NCBI GenBank assembly: GCA_937924775.1 | Contig: CALDUT010000010.1 | Coordinates: forward strand, 549,171-613,170 | DNA from: an uncultured Gemmata sp. | GTDB lineage: Bacteria > Planctomycetota > Planctomycetia > Gemmatales > Gemmataceae | DNA length: 64,000 nt | Reading direction: 5' to 3' | Shown: positions 18,540 to 27,177 of the stretch, one piece after another | Layout of the letters: every line of letters starts with the position of its first letter | How positions within the stretch are numbered: position 1 is the first letter of the stretch | Translations under genes and position numbers: made by a program | The notes under the pieces: model-generated | Database searches by the model: none | Told to the model about the DNA's origin: nothing | Seen by the model: the letters and a program-made list of their open reading frames with translations, nothing else

Positions 18540-18965
18540 CTACTTAGGTTCGTACATGAAGAAATCACGCGGGCTGCGGACAAACGGATGATGGGGGAAA
18601 ACCAGAGTACCCTGCATGGGCCCGTAAGCTCCGGGTGGGTAGCCCTGGGGGTTATACGCCGGCCCTTTTTGGTTATACCCCATCATCGGCCAGTAATACG
18701 GCGGCGGTACCGACGCGGGTTCTTTGAGAGAGCCAATCCGGAAGAACTTCTTCAACCGCGGATTAAGCCCGTGGCGATCGGGAGCAACGCCGTTATACGG
18801 TTCACCGGTCCCGAGGAGCGTGTTCGGGCCACCGATCTGGGGTAACTGGATGGTGGGACCGCTGCCCGGCGGCGGCGGCACTCGCCCGCCCCAATCGGCC
18901 TGCAGTCCACTGGTGCTGAGAACCACCACAGCGAGTATCAATCCGATACGCCGCATATTGTTCAT
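18540..18965 (-). CDS. Small secreted Pro/Gly/Tyr-rich protein of unknown function
   Basis: A 141-residue protein with a signal peptide (MNNMRRIGLILAVVVLSTSGLQA, cleaved before DWGGRV). The mature part is short, proline-rich and low in complexity (VPPPPGSGPT, SVPPPYYWPMMGYNQ, YNPQGYPPGAYGPMQG) with a basic centre. It contains no recognisable domain and no cysteines in the mature part. Such proteins are frequent in planctomycete genomes and may be envelope-associated. It lies 86 bp downstream of a membrane protein on the same strand. Confidence 0.6.
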   Translation of the reverse strand: MNNMRRIGLILAVVVLSTSGLQADWGGRVPPPPGSGPTIQLPQIGGPNTLLGTGEPYNGVAPDRHGLNPRLKKFFRIGSLKEPASVPPPYYWPMMGYNQKGPAYNPQGYPPGAYGPMQGTLVFPHHPFVRSPRDFFMYEPK

Positions 18966-19051
18966 CCCTCACAATGGGTTGTGATCTGAGCCGTCGTTAC
19001 GGTCTGTATCGGCATTTCGTGCCACCCAACGCGAGAGATACGCGGAATTCC

Positions 19052-19912
19052 TCAGCGGATTTGGGTCATTCCGAAGATGAATAATCCCCCGCAACATACG
19101 GCCAAAACGGCCACAGCGACTGCCCCGGACATCAGCCATTGGCTGGCCGGGTTTTCCCGCACCGGTTGTGTCTCCAAAGCTGCCGACAGTTGCCGGGTAA
19201 CATCGTGAAAGAGGGCTAGATCCTGAGAAATCCACCGGAGTGTCACCGTATGGCCCAATTCGAATTCATCCAATTCAAAAAGCGGCGTTTGACTGATCCA
19301 ACGCCGCCCATGCCGTTCGAGGGGTCGGCCGAGATGGTCAAACACCTCCCGCAGCACACCTTCCAACAGCGCCGGTTGGATGTTGTAAACCACAAGCGAA
19401 TACCGCCGACCCAGATAGGCCACAAGAATCATGCCCAAAACCGCGATCAAATAGGCCATCACCAGGAGAATCCAGCTCAGTTTCTCCTGAATCCACACTT
19501 CCCGCAAGGCCTCCACATTCCCTCGCATCCAATAGCGGAAGTTGGTTTGCAACAGGCTGAGCAAAAGTCCGCCGCCGGCGAGAATGAAGCCCGATAAGCC
19601 GGCGATCAGAGCGGCAAAGTCGTGCGTGCCGCGAAGTATGGTGGGGCGGTCACGCCGGGTGATGTTCGCTAGCCAGAACAGATACAGCGCCAGCGGGATG
19701 CCACACAACAACCCGACCAGTAAGGCAGCAAATAGCAGCGGCAAGTGTAAAACCAACGGAACCTCCGCGGCGAACGAACCATAACCATCTCGCCAACGTT
19801 TTCCTGCAAGCGTGGCTGCGCCGGAATTGGGAGCGGTTGCAACACGCACGATGAGCCCGGGTTGGGAGTTCCCGCGAAGCCTTTCACCGGACCTCGGTTT
19901 CCCCTTCCCCAA
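19052..19912 (-). CDS. Membrane protein of unknown function, four predicted helices
   Basis: Up to 286 residues. Hydrophobic segments are seen at about 52-78, 98-118, 147-170 and 262-282, with a cytosolic-looking soluble part between the last two. The start is uncertain: the longest frame opens with TTG at 19912, while a GGAGG just before an internal TTG that gives LVLHLPLLFAALLVG would produce a shorter protein beginning with the first helix. I recognise no family motif. A TATAAT on the minus strand (19941-19946) could be its promoter. Confidence 0.55.
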   Translation of the reverse strand: MGKGKPRSGERLRGNSQPGLIVRVATAPNSGAATLAGKRWRDGYGSFAAEVPLVLHLPLLFAALLVGLLCGIPLALYLFWLANITRRDRPTILRGTHDFAALIAGLSGFILAGGGLLLSLLQTNFRYWMRGNVEALREVWIQEKLSWILLVMAYLIAVLGMILVAYLGRRYSLVVYNIQPALLEGVLREVFDHLGRPLERHGRRWISQTPLFELDEFELGHTVTLRWISQDLALFHDVTRQLSAALETQPVRENPASQWLMSGAVAVAVLAVCCGGLFIFGMTQIR

Positions 19913-19940
19913 TCCGTGGGGCCCGTTACATTACAGACCT

Positions 19941-19946
19941 ATTATA
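19941..19946 (-). promoter_or_regulatory. Candidate -10 box for the 19052-19912 gene
   Basis: The minus strand reads TATAAT inside the 11-bp palindrome CCTATTATAGG, 29 nt before the longest possible start. The best -35-like hexamer (TTGCTG) is 19 nt further upstream, which is longer than ideal, so this is only a candidate. Confidence 0.3.
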
Positions 19947-20063
19947 GGACTTGTGCTGAAATTCACAGCAAAACGACGAAAAACGCAACCCTAAAGTCAG
20001 GGATAACGTCTGGTCGCATCGAACTAACCAAGCGCAACCACGCTAGGAAACCTCTGCGGTGAA

Positions 20064-21528
20064 TTATTTCGGTTTCTTCGGCAAGTCGGATTTCTTGAAG
20101 ATTCCGCCGGCGTGGCGTAATAGCTCGGGTCGTCGTGGTAACCGTATTTGGCCTGGCGGTCGCGTTTGTGCAGATCCCTGTTGAGGTACCCTCCCGAGCG
20201 GGTTCGTGTTCCCGTTGAGCAATGGCTTGGAGTCGTTCCAAAACCTCGGGATGTTGGACCGCAAGGTTTTTGGTTTCGCCGGCGTCTTTTCGATAGATCG
20301 TCAAGCTCCCAAGTCGTGCTTTTTATTGGGCTTGACTGCGCGCCACGACCCTTGCCGCAGCGCCACCCAACCGTTCAATTCCCAATAGAGAGTCGTGCTG
20401 TTTCTGCTGACCATGGCCCAATCCGGTGGCTACGAAGGATATGCCTTCGATCCCGGGTGGTGATTGGGTTGCGGCCAACTTTGCGGGTGTGGAGAAGACA
20501 TCAGGAAATAGCCGAGAAAATCCGTTCGGCCGCCGGGAGGGATGCGACCGGGCCAGTCCGCCACAAACGGCACACGCAGGCCGCCTTCGTACAATTCCCC
20601 CCTTCTATTCGCGATACTCCGGCTTGGTGAGCGGGTGTTTGTTGGCCGAGTCAAAACCTCGTGGATGTTCTTCGCGGGGAAAATAGTCGGCCCCGCCATT
20701 ATCACCGCAAAAATCACGAGCGTGTTTTTGTCGATTTTCAATCCTTTCAGAAGTGTTAGAATTTCGCCGTGGCGGTCCAGCATTGTACACATCGCGGCGT
20801 AGCGTTTGGGGTTTTCCGGCCAGGGCTTGTCTTTGCAGAGAGCTCACGCAGGATCGGTATCGGGGATTTGGAATAGGCCGTGGGGCGGTGTGTAAGGAAG
20901 GTAAGCCAAGAACGCTTGCTTGTGGTTTTGGCGGATGAACTCGAGGGCTGCTTTGTGAACCTCATAGTGGGAATACGTCTTCTGGTTCGCCTTGCCATCG
21001 TTCCCGGGCAGTGGCACTTCTTGACTATTGCGAATCAGATAGGGCGGATAATATATATGAGCATCAATTTGATCGTAGTAGCCGAAGAAGACATCAAGCC
21101 CGTGTTGTTCCAGGACGCCGGCAGATCCGCGACCTCCACAGCCCCATTTACCAAAACCACCGGTGGCGTAGCCTTGCTTTTTGAGCACTGCCGCGATGGT
21201 CACTTCGTCAGCACGCAGGGGTGTGCCGCCGTCATTGACGCGAACGGAGATGTGTGCCGCGTGCTTGCCGGTCAGGAGGCAGGCCCGCGTCGGGGCGCAA
21301 ACGGGTGTGCCAGCCAAGAGATTAGTGAAGACCAAGCCCTCCGCGGCCATCCGATCAAGATTGGGTGTTTGTTTGAAACGTCTTCCCGCCCATGAAACTG
21401 GGCTCGAAATAGCCAATCTCGTCGGCCATCAGCAGAACGATGTTGGGTTTTTCCGTCGCGACGACGGTGGGCATTCCGCACAAGGCCATACCCAGTGCTA
21501 CCCAGACGCGGATTCGAAGTGTTCGCAT
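20064..21528 (-). pseudogene. Degraded arylsulfatase-type sulfatase
   Basis: A full-length sulfatase can be read only by changing frame repeatedly. It begins with ATG at 21528 (GGAG 8 nt upstream) and a signal peptide, then KPNIVLLMADEIGY. The frame breaks near 21385 and resumes as RRFKQTPNLDRMAAEG and VCAPTRACLLTGKH, keeping the Cys-x-Pro-x-Arg formylglycine site. A TGA interrupts at 20844-20846 before ALCKDKPWPENPKRYAAM. Breaks follow near 20720 (a T-run before CGDNGGADYFP), near 20630 (a G-run before GELYEGGLRVPF) and again between 20510 and 20100. It ends as GGIFKKSDLPKKPK. At least five disruptions rule out function unless the assembly is poor here. Confidence 0.85.
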
Positions 21529-21550
21529 CACGCCATCTCCGGGGCGAAAA

Positions 21551-21567
21551 TGTTCAAATTTTGAACA
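21551..21567. promoter_or_regulatory. Perfect 17-bp palindrome TGTTCA-AATTT-TGAACA
   Basis: A perfect inverted repeat, with arms extending to 8 bp around one central base, located 22 bp upstream of the sulfatase pseudogene start. The identical 6-bp arms and spacing recur at 22418. The position suits an operator of the former sulfatase gene. Confidence 0.6.
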
Positions 21568-21569
21568 GC

Positions 21570-21770
21570 TTAAGCGGTGACCAACTCCGACGGCGGACCG
21601 GAGTTATTGCCAAAGCGGTCGAGCTGGACTCCCACTAAATTCACACCCGGGAGTTTCCGTAAGCCGAGCCATTTCATTTCCCAAAGAAACTTTCTAAAAG
21701 CGGTGTGAGGTCGGCGGCTACCAGAGGCCAGGCCACCATATCCAGACACACTGAGTCCCAGTCAGCGAAT
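21570..21770 (-). pseudogene. Unassigned coding remnant with an internal frameshift
   Basis: Between the sulfatase relic and the GntR relic the minus strand reads FADWDSVCLDMVAWPLV...TPLLESFFGK up to a TGA, then, shifted by one base, EMKWLGLRKLPGVNLVGVQL...SGPPSELVTA to a TAA at 21570-21572. Both halves look like genuine protein sequence rather than chance frames, and together they resemble the C-terminal end of one product. I cannot name the family. It may be part of the broken regulator or of a separate lost gene. Confidence 0.35.
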
Positions 21771-21845
21771 CATGGGATCTTATCCTTGAATGAATCGGTC
21801 CAAGCCGCGATCATGAAAGCCCATCGCGGCCACCCCCCAACGGTG

Positions 21846-22283
21846 TTAGAGAATCCCCGGCTTGCCATCCATTCGCCGCATACGGTCCATCTTGCCCAGC
21901 GTATCTGGGCCCGCAAGGCTCAAGCGCTCCGCAATCGCTCTCTCCACTTCATTGGCGTTTAATACACCCAACGTCAGAACCGTAGTCGATGGCGTTTTCC
22001 CCGCGGCGCGGGCTTTCTCGGTAAAACTGACAAGCGTTCGCAGATCATATGAAATCAGGGATGGGCGAACAAACGTCCCAACGCCTTTGCGAAATTTGAG
22101 CAATCCTTCGGAAACCAAACTGGCCAATGCTTTGTTGGCGGTCTCCCGGCTCACACGGAAGCGTTCGACAATCTTGCGCTCAGTAAGGAACTTCTGGCCT
22201 GCTTGATATTCCCCGCGGACCAACTGCCGCAAACGCTGATTCAATTGCGGATACACTGGACCGCGAACGATTGAAGTATCCAT
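21846..22283 (-). pseudogene. GntR-family transcriptional regulator, truncated in the effector domain
   Basis: The N-terminal winged helix is intact: GPVYPQLNQRLRQLVRGEY, FLTERKIVERFRVSRETANKALASLVSEGLL, and the wing KFRKGVGTFVRP. After a linker the frame enters what looks like a UTRA-type ligand domain (LTLGVLNANEVERAIAERL, KMDRMRRMDGKPGIL) and stops at residue 145, whereas HutC-type regulators run to about 240. Sequence after the stop (HRWGVAAMGFHDRGLDRFIQG) still looks like UTRA. The ATG at 22283 is preferred over an upstream in-frame ATG. The truncated DNA-binding part could still be made. Confidence 0.65.
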
Positions 22284-22305
22284 TCGATACTCTTTTGGGC
22301 ATAAC

Positions 22306-22311
22306 ATTATA
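22306..22311 (-). promoter_or_regulatory. Candidate -10 box of the GntR gene
   Basis: The minus strand reads TATAAT 22 nt before the ATG at 22283, which would give an almost leaderless transcript. No good -35 hexamer lies 16-18 nt upstream, so confidence is low. Confidence 0.3.
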
Positions 22312-22417
22312 ATGATTCTTAGATTGATGATGCCATTCGCTCACCGACATTGTGGCTAAGCCACCATGTAGTCGCGCTACTTCTGGTCAATTCACGGCGG
22401 CTGAAACGCCCCCAAAT

Positions 22418-22434
22418 TGTTCATTTTTTGAACA
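22418..22434. promoter_or_regulatory. Perfect 17-bp palindrome TGTTCA-TTTTT-TGAACA
   Basis: Same arms and spacing as the site at 21551, here 134 bp upstream of the GntR-relic start. A shared site upstream of both a regulator and a sulfatase is the usual pattern for a local regulator and its target. Confidence 0.6.
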
Positions 22435-22543
22435 GATTCGATCCAACTAGCCAAGCCGCGAGCATTTCCAGCCCCTGCGTCTGCGAAGGAGTTATGACGC
22501 AGCCGCGGACCCTCTCAATCTAGTGGTCACGGCTTTTGGTCAT

Positions 22544-22574
22544 AAAAAAGACCGGCCCTGTTCTAGGACCGGTC
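22544..22574 (-). terminator. Rho-independent terminator
   Basis: On the minus strand GACCGGTCCT-AGAAC-AGGGCCGGTC forms a 10-bp stem (one G-U pair) with a 5-nt loop, directly followed by six T. It lies 40 nt after the stop of the 22614-23597 gene. It is the most convincing intrinsic terminator in the window. Confidence 0.85.
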
Positions 22575-22613
22575 CAGTACCATTGGGGTCTGTCGTCGGC
22601 CGTGACTTCACCT

Positions 22614-23597
22614 TTACTCTGGCGGTGTCAGCAGTTTGCCGAGGTTCTCCCCGGTGAGTTGGCCTTTGAGCGTGACGTTCTTTTCTTTGGTATCCGTGGT
22701 CAGCGTTTTGACGACCTCAGCCAATGGTTTGGCTTGCGGTTCGACGGCGATCAACAGCGGGACCAGTTGTTTGATGTTGTCTAGCATTTTCGCTAAGCCG
22801 TCGGCCATTTCGCTCGCGGCGTCCTCATCTTTCATGCCGAAGATGACTTCGAGATCGATATTGGCGGCGATTTTCACCACAATGCTCAGCGTGTCGGCAT
22901 TAGGCAGAGCTTTGGTGAAGCCCGAGAGATCGACCGGCAATTCCCCGGGGATATTGACGTCGTTGAACTTGCCTTTGACAATCGACACTGCGAAGATCGT
23001 CCACTTCTCATCCATCGGTTTGAGAAGGGCTTTCAACTGCGGGTTGAGGGAGGCTGGTTTTTCTTCGCGGGATTGCTTCAGGGCTTTGGTGATGACGTTT
23101 TTATCACTGCCAACGACAATTGTTTTCTCATCAACCACGGTCCCATAAACGGGATTACCTTCCTCCGACTGGTATTTGAACATGATGACGTCGCCATCCT
23201 TCACCATGCTGAAGGTGTCGGCATCCTTTTTGCTGGCCGCTTCGGCGGCTTTGAACAGTTTTTCCGGGTCGAACTTGCCGTGAACGACAATCAGGCCTTT
23301 CATGTCGTCGCGATCTTTGCCGCTGGTGCCAATCCAGACTTTTTCGATGTCGTCCAGCGGATTGAGACCCATATCCTGGAGCAGTTGCTTGGCTTCTTGG
23401 CCATCGAGAGCTTGTTTGATCTGTTCGAGCGCGTATTTCTTGATGATATCTGAGCCGAGCAACTGTTTGAAGTTGATGTAAATGACGGTGTCAGAATCCG
23501 GAGGCAGCAGTTTGTCGGGTTCAGCAGCTCGAACTGTCGTGGCCCCGAGAGCCCATGCGAACACCGCGGCCAACAACCAACGCGATCGACGGAACAT
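22614..23597 (-). CDS. Secreted protein of unknown function
   Basis: A 327-residue protein. The ATG at 23597 is chosen over a longer frame because a GAGGG lies 8 nt upstream and the product then begins with a signal peptide (MFRRSRWLLAAVFAWALGATTVRA, cleaved before AEPDK). The mature part is charged and soluble: KLLPPDSDTVIYINFKQLLGSDIIKKY, then DKNVITKALKQSREEKP and an amphipathic C-terminal half. The LPPDSDTVIYIN...L layout recalls planctomycete and DUF3352-like secreted proteins that repeat a beta-alpha unit, but I would not assign a function. A strong terminator follows. Confidence 0.7.
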   Translation of the reverse strand: MFRRSRWLLAAVFAWALGATTVRAAEPDKLLPPDSDTVIYINFKQLLGSDIIKKYALEQIKQALDGQEAKQLLQDMGLNPLDDIEKVWIGTSGKDRDDMKGLIVVHGKFDPEKLFKAAEAASKKDADTFSMVKDGDVIMFKYQSEEGNPVYGTVVDEKTIVVGSDKNVITKALKQSREEKPASLNPQLKALLKPMDEKWTIFAVSIVKGKFNDVNIPGELPVDLSGFTKALPNADTLSIVVKIAANIDLEVIFGMKDEDAASEMADGLAKMLDNIKQLVPLLIAVEPQAKPLAEVVKTLTTDTKEKNVTLKGQLTGENLGKLLTPPE

Positions 23598-23835
23598 ATC
23601 AAAACCCTCTTCAGTTAAGTTGGCCGCCCACACCGTATGCCCACGCCGGGGATCGGCCACGCCTCATTCTACCCCGCACCAGGCACCGCGGTTTCACGGA
23701 TTTCGTATTTCTTTGACTCCCATGAGAAATTGGGAAAAACTCGGCGATAGCAGAAGCTTTTCGGTAGGGGCGGAATCGCCCAGGGGGGTGGGATAGTGAA
23801 TTCGATGTTCAGTTATAGATGGGATCCACTTCTTT

Positions 23836-26800
23836 TCAGGGCGTAGCTGCCTCGCGAGCCACAAGGGATTCATAACACGCACGGATTTTCGCGGTATGCT
23901 CACGAAACACCGCTTGGAATTCGGCCGGGTTGGCAAAACCTAGCCGCCGGGCGAGCTTCTGCTGCTCGGCGGGATTTTCCGGGATTTCCGTCAACGGTCG
24001 ATCGGTAACAATCCGCAAGCGTGCTTCGACGGTCCGGAGGAAGGAATAGCCCTTCTCGAGTGTCGCGGCCTCGCGGGTTGTCAGGAAATACGCATCGTGC
24101 AGAGCGGCAATCGCGTCCCAAATGTTGGCTTTCAGCAGTTCGGGATGCTCGCGGCCATATTTGAGCTGAAGCAGCTGCACGGCGAATTCGACGTCGTTGA
24201 GTCCGCCGGGGCCGCGTTTAAGGCTCCGCGGGTTGGCTGTCGCTTCGAGGCGTTGCCGCATCACGCGTATGTCCTCGGCCACGCGTGGGCACCATGACGG
24301 CCCGAGCATAGCATGGCGCACCGAATCCATCACTTCTTGGGCCAATAGCTTAGGTCCACGAACAACCCGCGCTCGCGTCAAGGCTTGCCGTTCCCACAGC
24401 TGACACGCGTTGCCGGCGAAGTAGCGACGGAACTCCTCGAGCGACAATACCAGCCCCCCGGATTTGCCCGTGGGCCGTAAACGCATATCGACGGCATACA
24501 ATCGCCCCATCGGCCCCAATTGGCTGATCATCTTGATAACGCGCTGCGCCAATTCGGTGAAGAATTGCCGGTTGGGTTCACCACGGGTGGTGGAGCCATC
24601 CGATTGATAGATGAGCAGTAAATCCAGATCGCTGTGATAACTGATTTCCCGCCCACCGAGTTTCCCTAACCCGAGCAATACATAACCACAAGACGATTCA
24701 ACCACTGCTCCTGCGGCCGCCCGTTCGCTTTGGGGGTAACCGTATTTGGCCATCACCGCTGGTTCTATCAGTTCTAAAGAAAGATTGACAATTGTATCGG
24801 CCACATCCGAGAGAGACGCGGTTGTCGCCTGGATCGTGGCTTTCCCCAAAAGATCGCTAACGCCAATGCGGAGGAATTCCTTATCCTGGAAGCTGTGCAG
24901 AATCGGCTCGGGATCGGTGGCTCCGCGGAGCAGTTCGGTCAGTTCGGCGCGCAGTTCCTCAGCCGTCCGGGGTTGGTCTAAAACCAATGAATCGAGCAAT
25001 TCATCCACCATGCCGGGGTTATTGATGAGTAACCCCGACAAAAACGGGCTGCCCGCGCACAACTCGACGTACAACTTCAACGTCGCCGGATTGACGCTAA
25101 ACAACTCCCAAAGCACCGCTTTGGCTCCCAGTGAGGCACTGACACGTTCAAGATTTGTCAGGGCTTCGTCGGGGTCTGGCGTCTCCGCGACCGCCCGCAG
25201 CAAGCGCGGAGCGATGCTGGCCAGGAAATGCCGGCACCGCCGTGCGGACAGAAACGGCACACTCTCCCGGGCCAAGGCCGACAAATTCGCAAACGCTTTG
25301 GGAATATCGTGAAACGGATACCGGCCCAGCACCGCGCGAATGGTTTCGGCATCAGGATATGGGTGCAGGATCAGGTCTGTTTCTGGTTCCGACTGCTCAT
25401 CAGCGCCTTGAAATGACTGATGGAGTAAGTGATTCAAGATTGTTCGGTCGAGGCTGGTTTTATCATGGAGGTCTTTCAGGAATTGATCAAGCGGATCAAT
25501 GAGCAGGTCGCGTGTGTCTAACGTCGGCGGGGCCGATTCATCCAAGGGCGAACGTTTCTGGGGGGCCAGTGTCGGCCGGAACGCGGCGGTGGATTCATCC
25601 CATTTGGGCGATTCTTCGGAGTTTTCCAGGTTTTGGCTTTTCCGTAGGCCGCGTAGCTGTGCATACCCCATCCGGCGGGCCAACTTCCGCAATTCGTCCT
25701 CGGAACTAGGTAAACGGTGCGTTTGCAAGTCGAACATCAACTGCAGGCGGTGTTCGATTTTCCGCAAAAACCGGTAGGCATCGGCGAGGATGTATGTTTC
25801 TTGGGGGGTTAAGCAACCGGCGATCTCCAAGGCCTCAAGGGCCAGGAGCGTGTTGCGTTGCCGCACCGCGGGAATGTCGCCGCCGTTGAGCAGTTGCAAA
25901 AACTGGACGGTGTATTCGATGTCACGGATGCCGCCCCGCCCGGTTTTCACATTGCGTGGAAAATCGGCATCGTCTTGCGCTCGGTGAGCCTTGGCTTCCA
26001 TTTGCCGTTTCAGCGCTTTGACTTCATTGATTTCCGAGAAACTGAAATATTTGCGATAGACGAACGGTTCGATGGCCCGGAGAAAATCACGAGCCAAGGC
26101 GGCGTCGCCCGCGACATGGCGGAGTTTGATCAGAGCTTGCCGCTCCCACGTCCGACCCATGGTGTCGTAGTAACTGAGTGTGCTGGCTAAACTGCGGGCC
26201 AACGGGCCGCGATCACCCTCGGGCCGCAGACGCAAATCCACACGATAAGCCACGCCGCTCTCCGTATGACGCGATAGTAGCCGCACGACCTCGCTCACGA
26301 CCCGGGCAAAGAACTCGGCATTCGTCAGCCCCCCCCGACGATGAGTTTCTCCTTCGAAATCGTAAACAAACATCAAATCAATATCGCTGGAATAATTGAG
26401 TTCGTCCCCTCCCAATTTCCCGAAGGCCAACGCGGTGAGTTTCGCGGGCTGGCCGCTGGGTGTCAGCGGTTGCCCATAGCGGCTGCTGAGGGTTCGCATC
26501 GCGTGCTGCAGAGCGACTTCGAGGGAGGCATCGGCCAGCCGCGACAATTCCCGCGTCACTTCCTCCAACGGCCGATCGCGAATGACATCGCTGATGCCGA
26601 TCCGCAACATATGCCGGTGGCGGAAGCGGCGGAAGGCCCGCAGCACCCCGGCATCGTCGGCCGCCGCTTCGACTTCGCTGCGGAGTTGGTTGATCAATTC
26701 GGCGGTCGAGGGGTTACGCCGGGTCGGCTGATGGAGGGTATCGAGGAATTCTGGATAAGTGGTGAGGGTATCGGCAAAGAATTGGGAAGTCGCGAGCAAT

Positions 26801-27057
26801 TGCACCATCGATTCGAGTTCGCGGGCCCGGTTCTCCAGTAGCATGGGTAAGCGGAGGCGGGCTTCGGGCCGAGCAAACAACCGTTCAAGGTTGTTCAGGG
26901 CCATGTCCGGGTCGGCCACCTTGGGGAATATTCGCCCCAAAGGCAACAATACGTCGCTCCATTGCGGGCCCAGATGCGTGGCCAGTGTTGCGAGATTGCG
27001 TCGCCCGCGGTCGGGGTCCCCAAGGCTCACCAGAATGATTTCTTCAGCCACCGGCAT
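23836..27057 (-). CDS. glnE: Bifunctional glutamine synthetase adenylyltransferase/adenylyl-removing enzyme
   Basis: Attaches AMP to and removes it from glutamine synthetase according to nitrogen status. At 1073 residues it is somewhat longer than the usual 900-1000. Two nucleotidyltransferase domains are visible, each with its Gly-Lys-Leu-Gly-Gly...Asp-x-Asp signature: ALAFGKLGGDELNYSSDIDL in the N-terminal (de-adenylylating) half and LGLGKLGGREISYHSDLDL in the C-terminal half. Each is followed by a GlnD-PII-uridylyltransferase-type helical domain (KTGRGGIRDIEYTVQFLQ and KRGPGGLNDVEFAVQLLQ). The internal repeat of both halves is obvious. Neither the glutamine synthetase gene nor PII is in the window. 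Upstream miaB ends 120 bp away. Confidence 0.95.
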   Translation of the reverse strand: MPVAEEIILVSLGDPDRGRRNLATLATHLGPQWSDVLLPLGRIFPKVADPDMALNNLERLFARPEARLRLPMLLENRARELESMVQLLATSQFFADTLTTYPEFLDTLHQPTRRNPSTAELINQLRSEVEAAADDAGVLRAFRRFRHRHMLRIGISDVIRDRPLEEVTRELSRLADASLEVALQHAMRTLSSRYGQPLTPSGQPAKLTALAFGKLGGDELNYSSDIDLMFVYDFEGETHRRGGLTNAEFFARVVSEVVRLLSRHTESGVAYRVDLRLRPEGDRGPLARSLASTLSYYDTMGRTWERQALIKLRHVAGDAALARDFLRAIEPFVYRKYFSFSEINEVKALKRQMEAKAHRAQDDADFPRNVKTGRGGIRDIEYTVQFLQLLNGGDIPAVRQRNTLLALEALEIAGCLTPQETYILADAYRFLRKIEHRLQLMFDLQTHRLPSSEDELRKLARRMGYAQLRGLRKSQNLENSEESPKWDESTAAFRPTLAPQKRSPLDESAPPTLDTRDLLIDPLDQFLKDLHDKTSLDRTILNHLLHQSFQGADEQSEPETDLILHPYPDAETIRAVLGRYPFHDIPKAFANLSALARESVPFLSARRCRHFLASIAPRLLRAVAETPDPDEALTNLERVSASLGAKAVLWELFSVNPATLKLYVELCAGSPFLSGLLINNPGMVDELLDSLVLDQPRTAEELRAELTELLRGATDPEPILHSFQDKEFLRIGVSDLLGKATIQATTASLSDVADTIVNLSLELIEPAVMAKYGYPQSERAAAGAVVESSCGYVLLGLGKLGGREISYHSDLDLLLIYQSDGSTTRGEPNRQFFTELAQRVIKMISQLGPMGRLYAVDMRLRPTGKSGGLVLSLEEFRRYFAGNACQLWERQALTRARVVRGPKLLAQEVMDSVRHAMLGPSWCPRVAEDIRVMRQRLEATANPRSLKRGPGGLNDVEFAVQLLQLKYGREHPELLKANIWDAIAALHDAYFLTTREAATLEKGYSFLRTVEARLRIVTDRPLTEIPENPAEQQKLARRLGFANPAEFQAVFREHTAKIRACYESLVAREAATP

Positions 27058-27177
27058 GTTCGGATTTTACCGCGTTCCTACCCCAGACCACTACCGGTTC
27101 CGCGCCGCTGCCCGAGAAATCACTCATTATCACAGAAGTTGTCGGCGCTATTCGTTTGCTCCCTTCGGCCAAGCCTT

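Larger units (their letters stand above)
22284..22613. other. 330-bp intergenic region with promoter, palindrome and terminator
   Basis: This gap between the GntR relic and the secreted protein gene contains a -10-like box (22306-22311, minus strand), the perfect 17-bp palindrome at 22418-22434 and the intrinsic terminator at 22544-22574. No coding sequence is evident. Confidence 0.6.

Noticed and set aside
23768..23781. GGGCG-GAAT-CGCCC hairpin after glnE as terminator
   Set aside because: Only 5 bp, no T-tract and 54 nt or more from the stop.
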